DNA from: Loktanella sp.
GTDB lineage: Bacteria; Pseudomonadota; Alphaproteobacteria; Rhodobacterales; Rhodobacteraceae
Direction: 5' to 3'
DNA length: 64,000 nt
Assembly (NCBI GenBank): GCA_017390475.1
Contig: JAFPBO010000018.1
Coordinates: forward strand, 124,001-188,000
The position numbers and the translations under genes were made by a program. Below the pieces are notes generated by a model that saw nothing but the letters and a program-made list of their open reading frames with translations, did no database searches and had not been told where the DNA came from. Numbering within the stretch: position 1 is the first letter of the stretch; each line of letters starts with the position of its first letter. This document shows, one piece after another, positions 52,633 to 61,806 of the stretch.

Positions 52633-54999
52633 TCAGGCATAGGTCGCGCTGTGCAGATCGCGCAGCGTGAAATTAGGTTTGGCACCGGGGTCAGCGGGGG
52701 TGAAGGTCAGGGTTTTCACTTCGCCCGGCAAAAGGTGAAAGGCACTGGCAGACCAGCGGCCCGGCACATCTGCCTCGATGGCGGTGAACAGCGACAGATT
52801 CTGCGCCGTGACGGTGACGGTCAGGCCGTTCGCGTCCATCGACAGCCCGCTGGGTAGCAGATCATAGCTTTTGAACGGCTTGGGCGCATGGATATCCGCG
52901 CCAGTCGCGCCATCCGTGCTTTCCCAACGAAAGGCGATCATCTCATCCGCCGCAAGACCCGCCAGCGGAATATCCATCACATCCACCGCATCAGCTTTCA
53001 GCGTCACTTCCGCCGTCCCGATATCCCGCAAGCTGCCATCCGGCCGCAAAGCTTGCGCCGTCACCGCCACCTGCACCTCCGGCCCATCATTGATGCCGCG
53101 CAGCACGATCCGGTCACCGACGGGCACAGCGGTCACCAGCACAGGCGCATAGAAATCCCGCGCCATATGATGCAGCAATTTCCAATCACCACCATGATCC
53201 AGCGAGGCCCAGGAACAGACCGGCCAGGTATCGTTCAACTGCCAGATCAGCGTGCCCATGCAATGCGGTTTCAGACTGCGCCAATGGGTGACAGCGGTCT
53301 TGATCGCCAGCCCCTGCTGCACCTGCGACAGATAGACGAAATCATCGAAATGCTTGGGCCAGCGGAAATAGCGGAACATCGTCTCCGCGATCCGCGCATT
53401 GCCGCCTGCGTTCTTCTGATGGCTTTCCAGCACCGGGGCTGCGATATTCTGATCCTGCACCCCTGCAAAGCGATTGATCGCATTCATCGACGGATAGCTT
53501 TGAAAGCCGAATTCCGAACAGAACCGCGGTGCAACATCGCGGTAATGGTCAAAATCGCGCCCTTCATGCCAGACCGACCAGAAATGCATGTCGCCCGATC
53601 CGTCATCATGCCAGGCATCGCCGAAATTCATCGGCCCTGGCGAGGGCGAGGAGGGCCACCAGATCGCCTGAGGATCAGTCGCTTTCAGCGCCACCTCAAT
53701 CGCGCGGTTCAGCCGGTCGTAATTCACCAGATAGCGGTCACGGTCCTTGCGGCTGACCTCATACCAGTTCAGCGCGCCGATCAGTTCATTGTCGCCACAC
53801 CAGAGCGCCAGACAGGCGTGATGCTGGATGCGGGTGACATTCTCGGCGACTTCCGCCGTGACCTCGGCCAGAAAATCGGGGGTAGAGGGGTAAAGATTGC
53901 ATGCGAACATGAAATCCTGCCAGACCAGCAGACCCAATTCATCGCAGGCATCATAAAAACTGTCCCGCTCATACCTTCCGCCGCCCCAGACGCGGATCAT
54001 GTTCATATTCGCATCCACGGCGGATTGCAGCAGGTCGCGGGTCTTGGCGTCACTGATCTGACCGGGCAAAGCATCCGCGGGAATCCAATTCGCCCCTTTG
54101 CAGAAAATATCCCGCCCATTGACGCGGAATTTGAACCCAAGGCCTGCCGAATCAGGCGTTGTCACCAGTTCCATCTGCCGCAGACCGATACGGCGATGGG
54201 CCTGCGCCTCGCCCGCCGTGATATTCAGATCATAAAGCGGCTGATCCCCCTGCCCTGCGGGCCACCACAGGTCAGGGTTGTGGATGGTCACGCTTAGCTG
54301 CGCTGCGCCATCCACAGCGGGTGCCGTCACACTTTGCCCTGCAATCGTGGCGGTCACATCGCCCGCATGATGGGCAGTCGCGACTTTAATATCCAACGTC
54401 GCAGCCCCATCCGCATGCCGCTGCGCAACCATCAAGCCGTCAATCCGCGCGACCTCTGCCGGGACGATCTGCATCACCCCGTAGATGCCAAACGGCGCCA
54501 GCGCGATATTCCAGTCCCACCCGAAATCGCAGGCCGGTTTGCGCAGCATATTGCCATTGGGGATCGGGCAATTGTCTGGGTGATGCGGCACCTCAAACGG
54601 CAAATCCGCCTGTTTCGCCGCCCCCGCATTGACCGAGGAATGAAAGGTCACGCGGATCATATTGCACCCGACCTGCGCGACATTGGCCAAGGGAACACGG
54701 TAGCTACGAAATGCATTCTCGGCCCGCAACACCACCTGCCCGTTGACCTGCACGGTCACAACGCAATCCAGTTCCGACAGGACCAGATCGACATTCGTAT
54801 CGGTCAGATCAAACTCCCGCTCCGCATGCCAGTCACGCGCACAAATCCAGCGCAGATCATATTCGTTGCGCCCCCAATAGGGATCAGGGATCAGCCCCGC
54901 GTCATGCAGCGCGCTGATCCCATCGTTCGGCATCTGCATCGCGCAACTATGGGTGCCGCTGTCATCGGACAACGACCATTCACCAGCAAGATCAAGCAT
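52633..54999 (-). CDS. Glycoside hydrolase family 2, beta-mannosidase-like
   Basis: 788-residue cytoplasmic exo-glycosidase. Sugar-binding domain about 1-170, Ig-like domain about 180-280, catalytic TIM barrel about 285-610, C-terminal beta domains after that. The acid/base is Glu405 (WCGDNE) and the nucleophile Glu496 (FCSEFGFQSYPSM), the beta-mannosidase pattern rather than beta-galactosidase. No signal peptide, so it acts on a glycoside taken up by the adjacent ABC transporter. It overlaps the ATPase gene by one base. The mannoside specificity is likely but not proven. Confidence 0.92.
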   Translation of the reverse strand: MLDLAGEWSLSDDSGTHSCAMQMPNDGISALHDAGLIPDPYWGRNEYDLRWICARDWHAEREFDLTDTNVDLVLSELDCVVTVQVNGQVVLRAENAFRSYRVPLANVAQVGCNMIRVTFHSSVNAGAAKQADLPFEVPHHPDNCPIPNGNMLRKPACDFGWDWNIALAPFGIYGVMQIVPAEVARIDGLMVAQRHADGAATLDIKVATAHHAGDVTATIAGQSVTAPAVDGAAQLSVTIHNPDLWWPAGQGDQPLYDLNITAGEAQAHRRIGLRQMELVTTPDSAGLGFKFRVNGRDIFCKGANWIPADALPGQISDAKTRDLLQSAVDANMNMIRVWGGGRYERDSFYDACDELGLLVWQDFMFACNLYPSTPDFLAEVTAEVAENVTRIQHHACLALWCGDNELIGALNWYEVSRKDRDRYLVNYDRLNRAIEVALKATDPQAIWWPSSPSPGPMNFGDAWHDDGSGDMHFWSVWHEGRDFDHYRDVAPRFCSEFGFQSYPSMNAINRFAGVQDQNIAAPVLESHQKNAGGNARIAETMFRYFRWPKHFDDFVYLSQVQQGLAIKTAVTHWRSLKPHCMGTLIWQLNDTWPVCSWASLDHGGDWKLLHHMARDFYAPVLVTAVPVGDRIVLRGINDGPEVQVAVTAQALRPDGSLRDIGTAEVTLKADAVDVMDIPLAGLAADEMIAFRWESTDGATGADIHAPKPFKSYDLLPSGLSMDANGLTVTVTAQNLSLFTAIEADVPGRWSASAFHLLPGEVKTLTFTPADPGAKPNFTLRDLHSATYA

Positions 55000-56078
55000 T
55001 ACAAACGATCCTCGGTCTTCTTGTCAAAGATCGACGCGCGCGACGGATCAATCCCAATCGCCAGTACTTCACCGGATTTGACCCGCGCCTGACCATCCAT
55101 GCGGATACGGAACGGATGCTGGCCCAGCTTGGCATAGATCAGCGTATCGGACCCCATCGGTTCGACCAGATCAACGTCCACATCGAATTGCAGCGGCGCA
55201 TTGCGCACCAGTTCACCGGTCACGACATGCTCCGGCCTGATCCCGATCACCGCCGTATGATCCATGGTCTGCGGGGTCAGAAACTCATAGCCCACCATCG
55301 GCATGACCATATCATCGACCTTGAAATTGCCGCCTTCCAGCCGCCCTTCCAGAAAATTCATCGACGGGCTGCCAATGAAATCCGCGACATAAAGATTGCG
55401 GGGCCGGTTATAAATCTCATCCGGGCTGCCCAATTGCATGATCTTGCCGCCTTTCATGACGGCAATGCGGTCGGCCAAGGTCATCGCCTCGATCTGGTCG
55501 TGCGTCACGTAGATCATCGTATTCTGCAATTGGTTATGCAGGCGCTTCAACTCGACCCTCAGGTCGACACGCAGCTTGGCGTCAAGGTTCGACAAAGGTT
55601 CATCGAACAAAAACACATCAACATCACGCACCAGCGCACGCCCAATCGCAACCCGCTGCCGCTGCCCGCCCGACAAAGCCCCCGGTTTACGATCCAGCAG
55701 TGGCTGAATTTGCAGGATATCGGCGGCCCGGTTCACCCGCTTTTCAATCTCGGCCTTGGGCAGGCGGGCATTCTTCAACCCGAACGACAGGTTCCCCCTG
55801 ACCGTCATCTGCGGATAAAGCGCGTAGGATTGGAACACCATGCCGATGCCACGTTCCGACGGCTCCGCCCATGTCACATTGCGGCCTTTGATGAAGATCT
55901 GGCCATCAGTCACCTCCAACAGCCCCGCGATGCAATTCAGCAAGGTGGATTTGCCGCAACCGGACGATCCCAGCAGCACCAGAAATTCACCTTCATGGAT
56001 ATCAAGGTCCAGATTTTGCAGGACTTTGACCGCCCCAAAAGCCAGATCGAGTTGTTTGATTTGTACAGAATACGTCAT
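54999..56078 (-). CDS. Sugar ABC transporter ATP-binding protein (MalK/UgpC type)
   Basis: 359-residue CUT1 ATPase. Walker A GSSGCGKST (37-45), signature LSGGQRQRVAIGRAL, Walker B VFLFDEPLSNLDA and the switch-region HDQIEAM are intact; a C-terminal TOBE/MalK-regulatory domain (about 240-359) follows. It energises uptake with the two permeases and binding protein encoded upstream. It lies 3 bases after the second permease gene. Confidence 0.95.
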   Translation of the reverse strand: MTYSVQIKQLDLAFGAVKVLQNLDLDIHEGEFLVLLGSSGCGKSTLLNCIAGLLEVTDGQIFIKGRNVTWAEPSERGIGMVFQSYALYPQMTVRGNLSFGLKNARLPKAEIEKRVNRAADILQIQPLLDRKPGALSGGQRQRVAIGRALVRDVDVFLFDEPLSNLDAKLRVDLRVELKRLHNQLQNTMIYVTHDQIEAMTLADRIAVMKGGKIMQLGSPDEIYNRPRNLYVADFIGSPSMNFLEGRLEGGNFKVDDMVMPMVGYEFLTPQTMDHTAVIGIRPEHVVTGELVRNAPLQFDVDVDLVEPMGSDTLIYAKLGQHPFRIRMDGQARVKSGEVLAIGIDPSRASIFDKKTEDRL

Positions 56079-56081
56079 GGA

Positions 56082-56981
56082 TCAACCTTTGACTGCGCCG
56101 GCGGCGATGCCGCGGACAAAAAGTTTGCCAGAGGCAAAGTAGATAACAAGTGGCACGATGCCGGTCAGCAGGGTCGCCGCCATATTGACGTTATATTCCC
56201 TTACCCCCTGCACCGAATTGACGATGTTATTCAGCTGCACCGTCATCGGATAGGTCGCGGGCCGAGTGTAGATCACGCCGAACAGGAAATCGTTCCAGAT
56301 ACCCGTGACCTGCAGAATGATCGCCACAACGAAGATCGGCAGCGACATCGGCAGCATGATACGGAAATAGATCCCCCAGAACCCCGCACCATCGACACGG
56401 GCGGCCTTGAACAGTTCCTCGGGTAGCGATGTGAAATAATTGCGGAACAGCAGCGTCAGGATCGGCATGCCGAACACCGCATGGACCAGCACCAGCCCGC
56501 CAAGCGACCCCATCAGCCCGATTTCGCGCAGGATGATCACGATCGGATAGATCATGGTCTGATAAGGAATGAAGGCCCCGATGATCAGGATCGTGAAAAA
56601 GGTCTCCGATCCTTTGAACCGCCAGTTCGCCAGCGCGTAACCATTGACCGACGCAATCGAAATTGACAGGATCAGTGACGGGATCAGGATATTCACCGAA
56701 TTCCAGAATCCACGCTGCAACCCGTCGCAATTGATGCCGGTACAGGCCTCTGACCAGGCCTTGACCCAGGGTTCAAAGGTAATCTCCATCGGCGGGCCAA
56801 AGACATTGCCCATGCGGATTTCCGGCATGCCTTTCAGCGATGTCACGATCATCACGTAAAGCGGCAGCAGATAGTAGATGCTGACCAGCAGCAATGTGCC
56901 GTAAAGAAAGATATTGGCGCGGCTGAAGGATTTCTTCGGTTTTGGCCCGCGCGGACCGTCTTGCAAAGCTGCGTCAGCCAT
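56082..56981 (-). CDS. Carbohydrate ABC transporter permease (MalG type)
   Basis: 299-residue inner-membrane protein with six helices. The EAA loop lies in ELFKAARVDGAGFWGIYFRIMLP (about 188-210), the point of contact with the ATPase. An extended N-terminus (RGPKPKKSFSRANIF) precedes helix 1. It overlaps the other permease gene by 8 bases. Confidence 0.95.
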   Translation of the reverse strand: MADAALQDGPRGPKPKKSFSRANIFLYGTLLLVSIYYLLPLYVMIVTSLKGMPEIRMGNVFGPPMEITFEPWVKAWSEACTGINCDGLQRGFWNSVNILIPSLILSISIASVNGYALANWRFKGSETFFTILIIGAFIPYQTMIYPIVIILREIGLMGSLGGLVLVHAVFGMPILTLLFRNYFTSLPEELFKAARVDGAGFWGIYFRIMLPMSLPIFVVAIILQVTGIWNDFLFGVIYTRPATYPMTVQLNNIVNSVQGVREYNVNMAATLLTGIVPLVIYFASGKLFVRGIAAGAVKG

Positions 56982-57870
56982 TCTTTTTGCCTCCGAATTC
57001 CAGATAGGCCCAAGGGATCAGGATGATGATCACCGACACCAGCATCATGGTGGATGCGGCAAAGCCCTGACCAAGGTTCTGCGCCTGGAACATATAGTTG
57101 ATGACGTATTTTGCCGGCACTTCCGAGGCGAGCCCGGGGCCACCATTGGTTTGCGCGACCACAAGGTCATAAAGTTTGATGATACCGCTGGCGATCAGCA
57201 CCAGCGCGGTCACGAAAATCGGGCGCATCATCGGGATGATGATCACGACATAGGTTTTCCATGTCGGAATGCCGTCCACCCGCGCGGCTTTCCAGATATC
57301 TTCGTCGATCCCGCGCAGTCCGGCCAGCATCACGACCATGATGAAACCGGACCCTTGCCAGATCCCGGCGATCAGAATGCCATACATGACGATATCGGGG
57401 TTGTTCAGCGGATCGAAGGCGAAACTGGTCCAGCCGAAATCGCGGATGACGCTTTGCATCCCGAAATCAGGGTTCAGAATCCACTGCCACGCAAGCCCCG
57501 TCACGACAAAGGACAGCGCGAAAGGATACAGGAAAATCGTGCGGAACACCGCCTCGCCCCGGATTTTTCTGTCCAGACAGGCAGCGAGGGCGAAACCGAT
57601 CACCAGCGTCAGGATCAGCGAACATATCCCATAGATCGCAAGGTTCTGGATGGAAATCATCCAGCGACTACTGGACCAAAGACGCTCATATTGATCCAGA
57701 CCGACGAAATCCAGCCGTGGCAACAGCCGCGAATTGGTAAACGAATGTACAACCGTCCAGGTCGTGCCACCGACGAAAACGACCAGAACGGTCAATATCA
57801 TCGGGATCGAGGCGATCTTGGAATTCAGGTTGCGGAATAGCTTGTTGGGCCGCTTGGCTGCGTCCATCAT
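56974..57870 (-). CDS. Sugar ABC transporter permease (MalF type)
   Basis: 298-residue inner-membrane protein with six helices and an EAA loop in DIWKAARVDGIPTWKTYVVIIIP (about 190-212). Partners with the MalG-type permease. A stable hairpin (57898-57920) separates it from the binding-protein gene upstream, which probably favours higher binding-protein expression. Confidence 0.95.
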   Translation of the reverse strand: MMDAAKRPNKLFRNLNSKIASIPMILTVLVVFVGGTTWTVVHSFTNSRLLPRLDFVGLDQYERLWSSSRWMISIQNLAIYGICSLILTLVIGFALAACLDRKIRGEAVFRTIFLYPFALSFVVTGLAWQWILNPDFGMQSVIRDFGWTSFAFDPLNNPDIVMYGILIAGIWQGSGFIMVVMLAGLRGIDEDIWKAARVDGIPTWKTYVVIIIPMMRPIFVTALVLIASGIIKLYDLVVAQTNGGPGLASEVPAKYVINYMFQAQNLGQGFAASTMMLVSVIIILIPWAYLEFGGKKNG

Positions 57871-57897
57871 GGTTCCCCCAGTGCAAAGGCAGGTGGT

Positions 57898-57920
57898 GGG
57901 CCCGGTGTGACACCGGGCCC
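57898..57920. promoter_or_regulatory. Intercistronic hairpin between binding protein and permease
   Basis: Arms GGGCCCGGTG and CACCGGGCCC with loop TGA form a 10-bp GC-rich stem in the 65-base gap. No T-run follows, so it is more likely an RNA-stabilising or processing element than a terminator. Confidence 0.65.
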
Positions 57921-57935
57921 GGTCAGCGACGGCGC

Positions 57936-59162
57936 CTAGTCAGCGGCGGCGATGATCGAAACGTAGCGGGATTGTGCATCCTCGGCGCTCATGCTCGAGG
58001 TCCAGAATTCCGCCATAAGTTCTTCGATCTGGGTCTGGGTGTCGGGGGTGAACAACATGTCACCAGTCGGCAGGATGTTGCCATCGGCAAGGATTTCAAG
58101 CCCTTTCTGCATGCAGGCGTTGGCAGCAGACATTTCGATGTCGCCACGCACCGGCAAGGACCCTTTGGCAAGGTTGAACGCGACCTGCACCTCGGGCGAG
58201 ATCATCAAAGCGGCCAGTTCAAGCTGTGCAGCCGTCACTTCTGGGTCGCTGTTCACGGGGAAATAGAAGGCATCACCGCCGGTATCCAGAATGGCGGCTT
58301 CACCCAGTCCAGGCAGGCAGCTGTAATCTTCGCCCGCAACTTGTTCGGCGATCTGGAATTCACCCTGCGCCCAGTCACCCATGATCTGGCCAGCAGCCTG
58401 ACCCGTGATCACCATATTGGTGGCCTGATTCCAGTCCTGCACATTGCTGCCGCTCGCCATGTCGCGCGCGGTAACGGCTGATTCGAACACGCGGGCATAT
58501 TCCGGCCCGCCTGCGACGTCTTCGTCGCGGTCGACATGGACGGCGCGCCATGCCTCTTCACCTGCCAGCGCAATGGCCATCACGCCGAATGCACCCGATT
58601 GTTGCCAGCTTTGCTGACCCATGGCCAAAGGCAGGATGCCGGCCTCTTCCAACGCAGGGGCGGCAGCGACATATTCTTCCCAATTCGTGGGCACATCGAT
58701 GCCCGCCTGTTCAAAGGCAGCATGGCTCAGCCACAGCCATTGCCAGGAATGGATGTTCACGGGGACACAATAGATGCGGCCATCCAATGTGCAGCTGTCA
58801 AGCAGCGATGACGGATTGACGACATCGCGCCAGCCACCCGCCTCGGCCACTTCGGTCAGGTCCAGCATCAGCCCGGCTTCGATCAGTTCCTCGGACTGCC
58901 GGCCATGGTTGAGCTGAGTCGCAGCCATCGGATCTCCGCCCAGAATACGCGAAATGATGATTGGGCGTGCGGTACCACCGGCTCCGGCAATCGCACCGTC
59001 AAGCCATGTGTTGCCCGTGGCATTCCACGCTTCGGCAAATTTCGACACAGCAGCGGCCTCGCCCCCGGATGTCCACCAATGCGTCACTTCCAATTCGACA
59101 GCCGAAGCCGCCGAAACGCTGACGATACATGTCGCCGCAAGCAATTTTGTTGTCAGTTTCAC
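57936..59162 (-). CDS. ABC transporter sugar-binding protein (CUT1)
   Basis: 408-residue periplasmic binding protein. Residues 1-21 are a signal peptide (LLAATCIVSVSAASA), followed by ELEVTHWWTSGGEAAAVSKF, the typical start of glucose/mannose- or oligosaccharide-type binding proteins. Cys pairs in DSCTLDGRIYCVP and SCLPGL could form disulfides. Start is GTG 59162 with GGAGGAGAG upstream. First gene of the operon; two LacI-type operators (59181-59216) lie directly upstream. The exact sugar cannot be read. Confidence 0.94.
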   Translation of the reverse strand: MKLTTKLLAATCIVSVSAASAVELEVTHWWTSGGEAAAVSKFAEAWNATGNTWLDGAIAGAGGTARPIIISRILGGDPMAATQLNHGRQSEELIEAGLMLDLTEVAEAGGWRDVVNPSSLLDSCTLDGRIYCVPVNIHSWQWLWLSHAAFEQAGIDVPTNWEEYVAAAPALEEAGILPLAMGQQSWQQSGAFGVMAIALAGEEAWRAVHVDRDEDVAGGPEYARVFESAVTARDMASGSNVQDWNQATNMVITGQAAGQIMGDWAQGEFQIAEQVAGEDYSCLPGLGEAAILDTGGDAFYFPVNSDPEVTAAQLELAALMISPEVQVAFNLAKGSLPVRGDIEMSAANACMQKGLEILADGNILPTGDMLFTPDTQTQIEELMAEFWTSSMSAEDAQSRYVSIIAAAD

Positions 59163-59180
59163 GATTCTCTCCTCCCTGGT

Positions 59181-59216
59181 TCTAAATCGTTATAGATCAG
59201 CCTATAACGATTTAGA
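59181..59216. promoter_or_regulatory. Twin LacI-family operators between the ABC operon and lacI
   Basis: CTAAATCGTTATAG (59182-59195) and CTATAACGATTTAG (59202-59215) are exact inverted repeats, extended by one paired base at each end, with a 6-base spacer. Each half is itself an imperfect palindrome with a central CG, the LacI-family pattern; the two centres are 20 bases apart. The site sits 20 bases upstream of the binding-protein start and would block that promoter. Confidence 0.82.
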
Positions 59217-59364
59217 TTGACCTAGCAACAAAAAATGAGGCAATCTTTTTTCAGACGCCGTCACGATGTATAAAGCCTTGTGGTTGATCACTTTTTTAAA
59301 CGATGACATGGCTTGGTGTGCTGATAGACACCGCACCGTGACGCCAGTACAAGGATGCCAGCAC

Positions 59365-60408
59365 ATGGCAACAAGCAGGACGAGCGCAGAAATTGCCGCC
59401 TCAACCGCGGCGGTCACTGGCAAACCGACGCTGAAAACCATCGCACAGATCAGCGGTCTGGCCGTGCCCACGGTATCGCGCGCGCTCAGCGATGCGCCCG
59501 ATATCGGTGCTGAGACCAAGAAACTGATCCGCAAGATTGCCAGCGACATCGGCTATGTGCCCAACCGCGCGGGCGTGCGCCTGCGCACGGGCCGGACCAA
59601 TGTGATCAGCCTTGTGATGTCGACCGAGATGGATCTGATGAGCCATACCGCGCGGCTGATTTCCTCTGTCGCCGGGGCCTTGCGCGATACGCCCTACCAC
59701 CTGATCGTCACGCCGTTTTTCCCCGATCAGGACCCGATGGAACCGGTGCGCTATATCGTGGAAACCGGATCAGCCGATGCGATTATCCTCAACCAGATCA
59801 GGCCTGATGATCCGCGCGTCAATTACATGATGAAACGGAATTTTCCCTTTGCGACGCATGGCCGGACGGATCAGGCCAGCCTGCATCCTTATTATGATTT
59901 CGATAACGAAGCCTTCGGCACCATGGCCGCGCAGCGCCTGATCGCGCGCGGGCGCAGGCATATCCTGCTGATCCCGCCGCCTGCTGCGCATAATTACGCC
60001 CAGCACATGATCGCCGGTGTCAGCCGCGCAGTGCAGGAAGGTGGTGTCGGGCTGACGATTTCTGACACCGTCTCAAGCGACAACAAAAGCGCCGATGTCG
60101 TCCCCTTCATCCTCGACAAACTGACGCGCCACCCCGAAATCGACGCAATCATCGTCGGCTCAACCACATCGGCGATGGGGGCGGTCTCTGCCATTGAACA
60201 GGCAGGCAAAACCGTCGGCAAAGAGGTGGACCTTTTCGCCAAAGAAGCGGTGCCATTCCTGAAATTGTTCCGCGCGGACATTCTGACCCTGTCCGAAAAG
60301 ATCGGGATTGCGGGCGAATTTCTGGCCAAAGCCGCCATTCAGGCGATCCGCAACCCAGAGGCACCGCCGATGCAGGCGCTGGAAACCCCGTCAGACGATC
60401 CGTTGTAA
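59365..60408 (+). CDS. LacI-family transcriptional regulator of the glycoside operon
   Basis: 347-residue repressor. Helix-turn-helix and hinge at about residues 20-70 (TLKTIAQISGLAVPTVSRAL, IASDIGYVPNRAGVRLRTGR), then the periplasmic-binding-type effector domain. ATG 59365 is supported by AAGGA nine bases upstream; an in-frame ATG at 59266 would add an atypical 33 residues. It is divergent from the ABC operon, and the twin operators between them are its probable targets. The 3' end overlaps gluconokinase by 18 bases. Confidence 0.94.
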   Translation: MATSRTSAEIAASTAAVTGKPTLKTIAQISGLAVPTVSRALSDAPDIGAETKKLIRKIASDIGYVPNRAGVRLRTGRTNVISLVMSTEMDLMSHTARLISSVAGALRDTPYHLIVTPFFPDQDPMEPVRYIVETGSADAIILNQIRPDDPRVNYMMKRNFPFATHGRTDQASLHPYYDFDNEAFGTMAAQRLIARGRRHILLIPPPAAHNYAQHMIAGVSRAVQEGGVGLTISDTVSSDNKSADVVPFILDKLTRHPEIDAIIVGSTTSAMGAVSAIEQAGKTVGKEVDLFAKEAVPFLKLFRADILTLSEKIGIAGEFLAKAAIQAIRNPEAPPMQALETPSDDPL

Positions 60409-60876
60409 CGCGGCGATGATCGCCGGGATCTGCTGGTCGATGCGGACCATTGCTGCCGCATTCTGCGGCACTTCCAAGGTGGCCAACTGACTGTCGAGCA
60501 GGCTTGGCGGCATGTAATGGCCCTGCCGTTCGGCCAGACGCGCCGTGACCACATCGCGGGGTGCCTCCAGATAGGCGATTTTCAGATCAGGCACCGCCGC
60601 GCGCAGATGATCGCGATAGGATTTCTTCAGCGCCGAACAGGCGAAAACCACCGGCTGATCCGCGCGCGCCGCCTGCACCGCCTGCCCCAGCGCGTCGAGC
60701 CATGGCCAGCGCATCGCATCATTCAGCGGCTGACCCGCCGCCATCTGGGCCACGTTTTCGGCGGGGTGGAAATCATCCCCATCCAGAAAGATGCCGCCAA
60801 TCGCGTCGGCCAACCCCGCACCGATGGTCGATTTGCCGCAACCGGATACGCCCATGACCATGATTGCTGGATACAT
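60391..60876 (-). CDS. gntK: Gluconokinase
   Basis: 161-residue P-loop kinase that makes 6-phosphogluconate. The P-loop is GVSGCGKSTIG (9-19); DGDDFHPAENVAQMAAGQPLNDAMRWPWL and ACSALKKSYRDHLR are family signatures. ATG 60876 follows the stop of the LOG gene after one base. It converges on lacI. Whether it serves the glycoside operon is unclear; gluconate feeds the Entner-Doudoroff route. Confidence 0.93.
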   Translation of the reverse strand: MYPAIMVMGVSGCGKSTIGAGLADAIGGIFLDGDDFHPAENVAQMAAGQPLNDAMRWPWLDALGQAVQAARADQPVVFACSALKKSYRDHLRAAVPDLKIAYLEAPRDVVTARLAERQGHYMPPSLLDSQLATLEVPQNAAAMVRIDQQIPAIIAALQRIV

Positions 60877-60877
60877 C

Positions 60878-61723
60878 TCAGCGCCCCGGAATCGCACCAC
60901 GCTTGGTGCCTTTGCCATCCCAAGTGTCGATCACTTCCACCGCTTCCTCTGCCGTTTCGACAAAGCGGAACAGCGCCAGATCGTCGCGCGAAATCGTTCC
61001 GGCATCGGCCAAGGCGTCCCAATTGATGATCTTTTCCCAGAAGGCGCGGCCAAACAGCAGGAACGGCACCTGCCCCATGCGGCCGGTCTGGATCAGGGTC
61101 AGCGCCTCGAACATTTCGTCCAGCGTGCCGAAACCGCCCGGAAACACACAGACAGCCGAAGCGCGCATCAGGAAATGCATCTTGCGGATCGCGAAATAGT
61201 GGAAGTTAAAGCACAGATCCGGCGTCACATATTCATTGGGCGCCTGTTCATGCGGCAGCACGATATTCAGCCCGATGGACACACCGCCCGCATCCTGCGC
61301 GCCGCGATTGCCCGCCTCCATCACGCCCGGCCCGCCGCCGGTGGCGATGACATCCTCGCCGCCGCCTTTTTGGATCGACCGTTCGGTCATCAGCCGGGCG
61401 AATTTGCGGGCCTCGTCGTAGTATTTTGACAGATCAGCCAGTGTTTCCGACTTGGCTGTGTCCTTCTTCGATGGTTCGGGAATGCGCGCGCCGCCGAACA
61501 GAACGACAGTGGATTTGATCCCGGCCTCGTTCATCATCAGTTCGGGTTTCAGCAGTTCCAGTTGCAAACGGACGGGCCGCAATTCCTCGCGCAGCAGAAA
61601 ATCCTGATCGGCAAAGGCCAGAGCATAGGATGGCGCGCGGGTCTGCGGCGTGTCCGGGATCTGGCGTGCGGTTTCCTGATCCTGCTGGCTGTCACGAAAC
61701 GGATGGCGGCGGTCGTCTTTCAT
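60878..61723 (-). CDS. LOG-family (TIGR00730) protein
   Basis: 281-residue Rossmann-like protein. [19 protein letters not shown] (about 140-158) and [15 protein letters not shown] (about 203-217) are the LOG motifs of cytokinin riboside monophosphate phosphoribohydrolase and its bacterial relatives. A 90-residue N-terminal extension with charged residues distinguishes the long bacterial form. ATG 61723 has GAGG seven bases upstream; 61726 is also in frame. Role is probably nucleotide hydrolysis. Confidence 0.88.
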   Translation of the reverse strand: MKDDRRHPFRDSQQDQETARQIPDTPQTRAPSYALAFADQDFLLREELRPVRLQLELLKPELMMNEAGIKSTVVLFGGARIPEPSKKDTAKSETLADLSKYYDEARKFARLMTERSIQKGGGEDVIATGGGPGVMEAGNRGAQDAGGVSIGLNIVLPHEQAPNEYVTPDLCFNFHYFAIRKMHFLMRASAVCVFPGGFGTLDEMFEALTLIQTGRMGQVPFLLFGRAFWEKIINWDALADAGTISRDDLALFRFVETAEEAVEVIDTWDGKGTKRGAIPGR

Positions 61724-61806
61724 CATTCTTCCTCGCATTGCGCCCTTGGGCCGTTCCGGTCTATAGCCCATTGCAACCACAGACCACAGCTAAACCGGAG
61801 AATCCC

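Noticed and set aside
59266-59364. 33-residue N-terminal extension of the LacI regulator
   Set aside because: It is unlike LacI N-termini, while the ATG at 59365 has AAGGA upstream.
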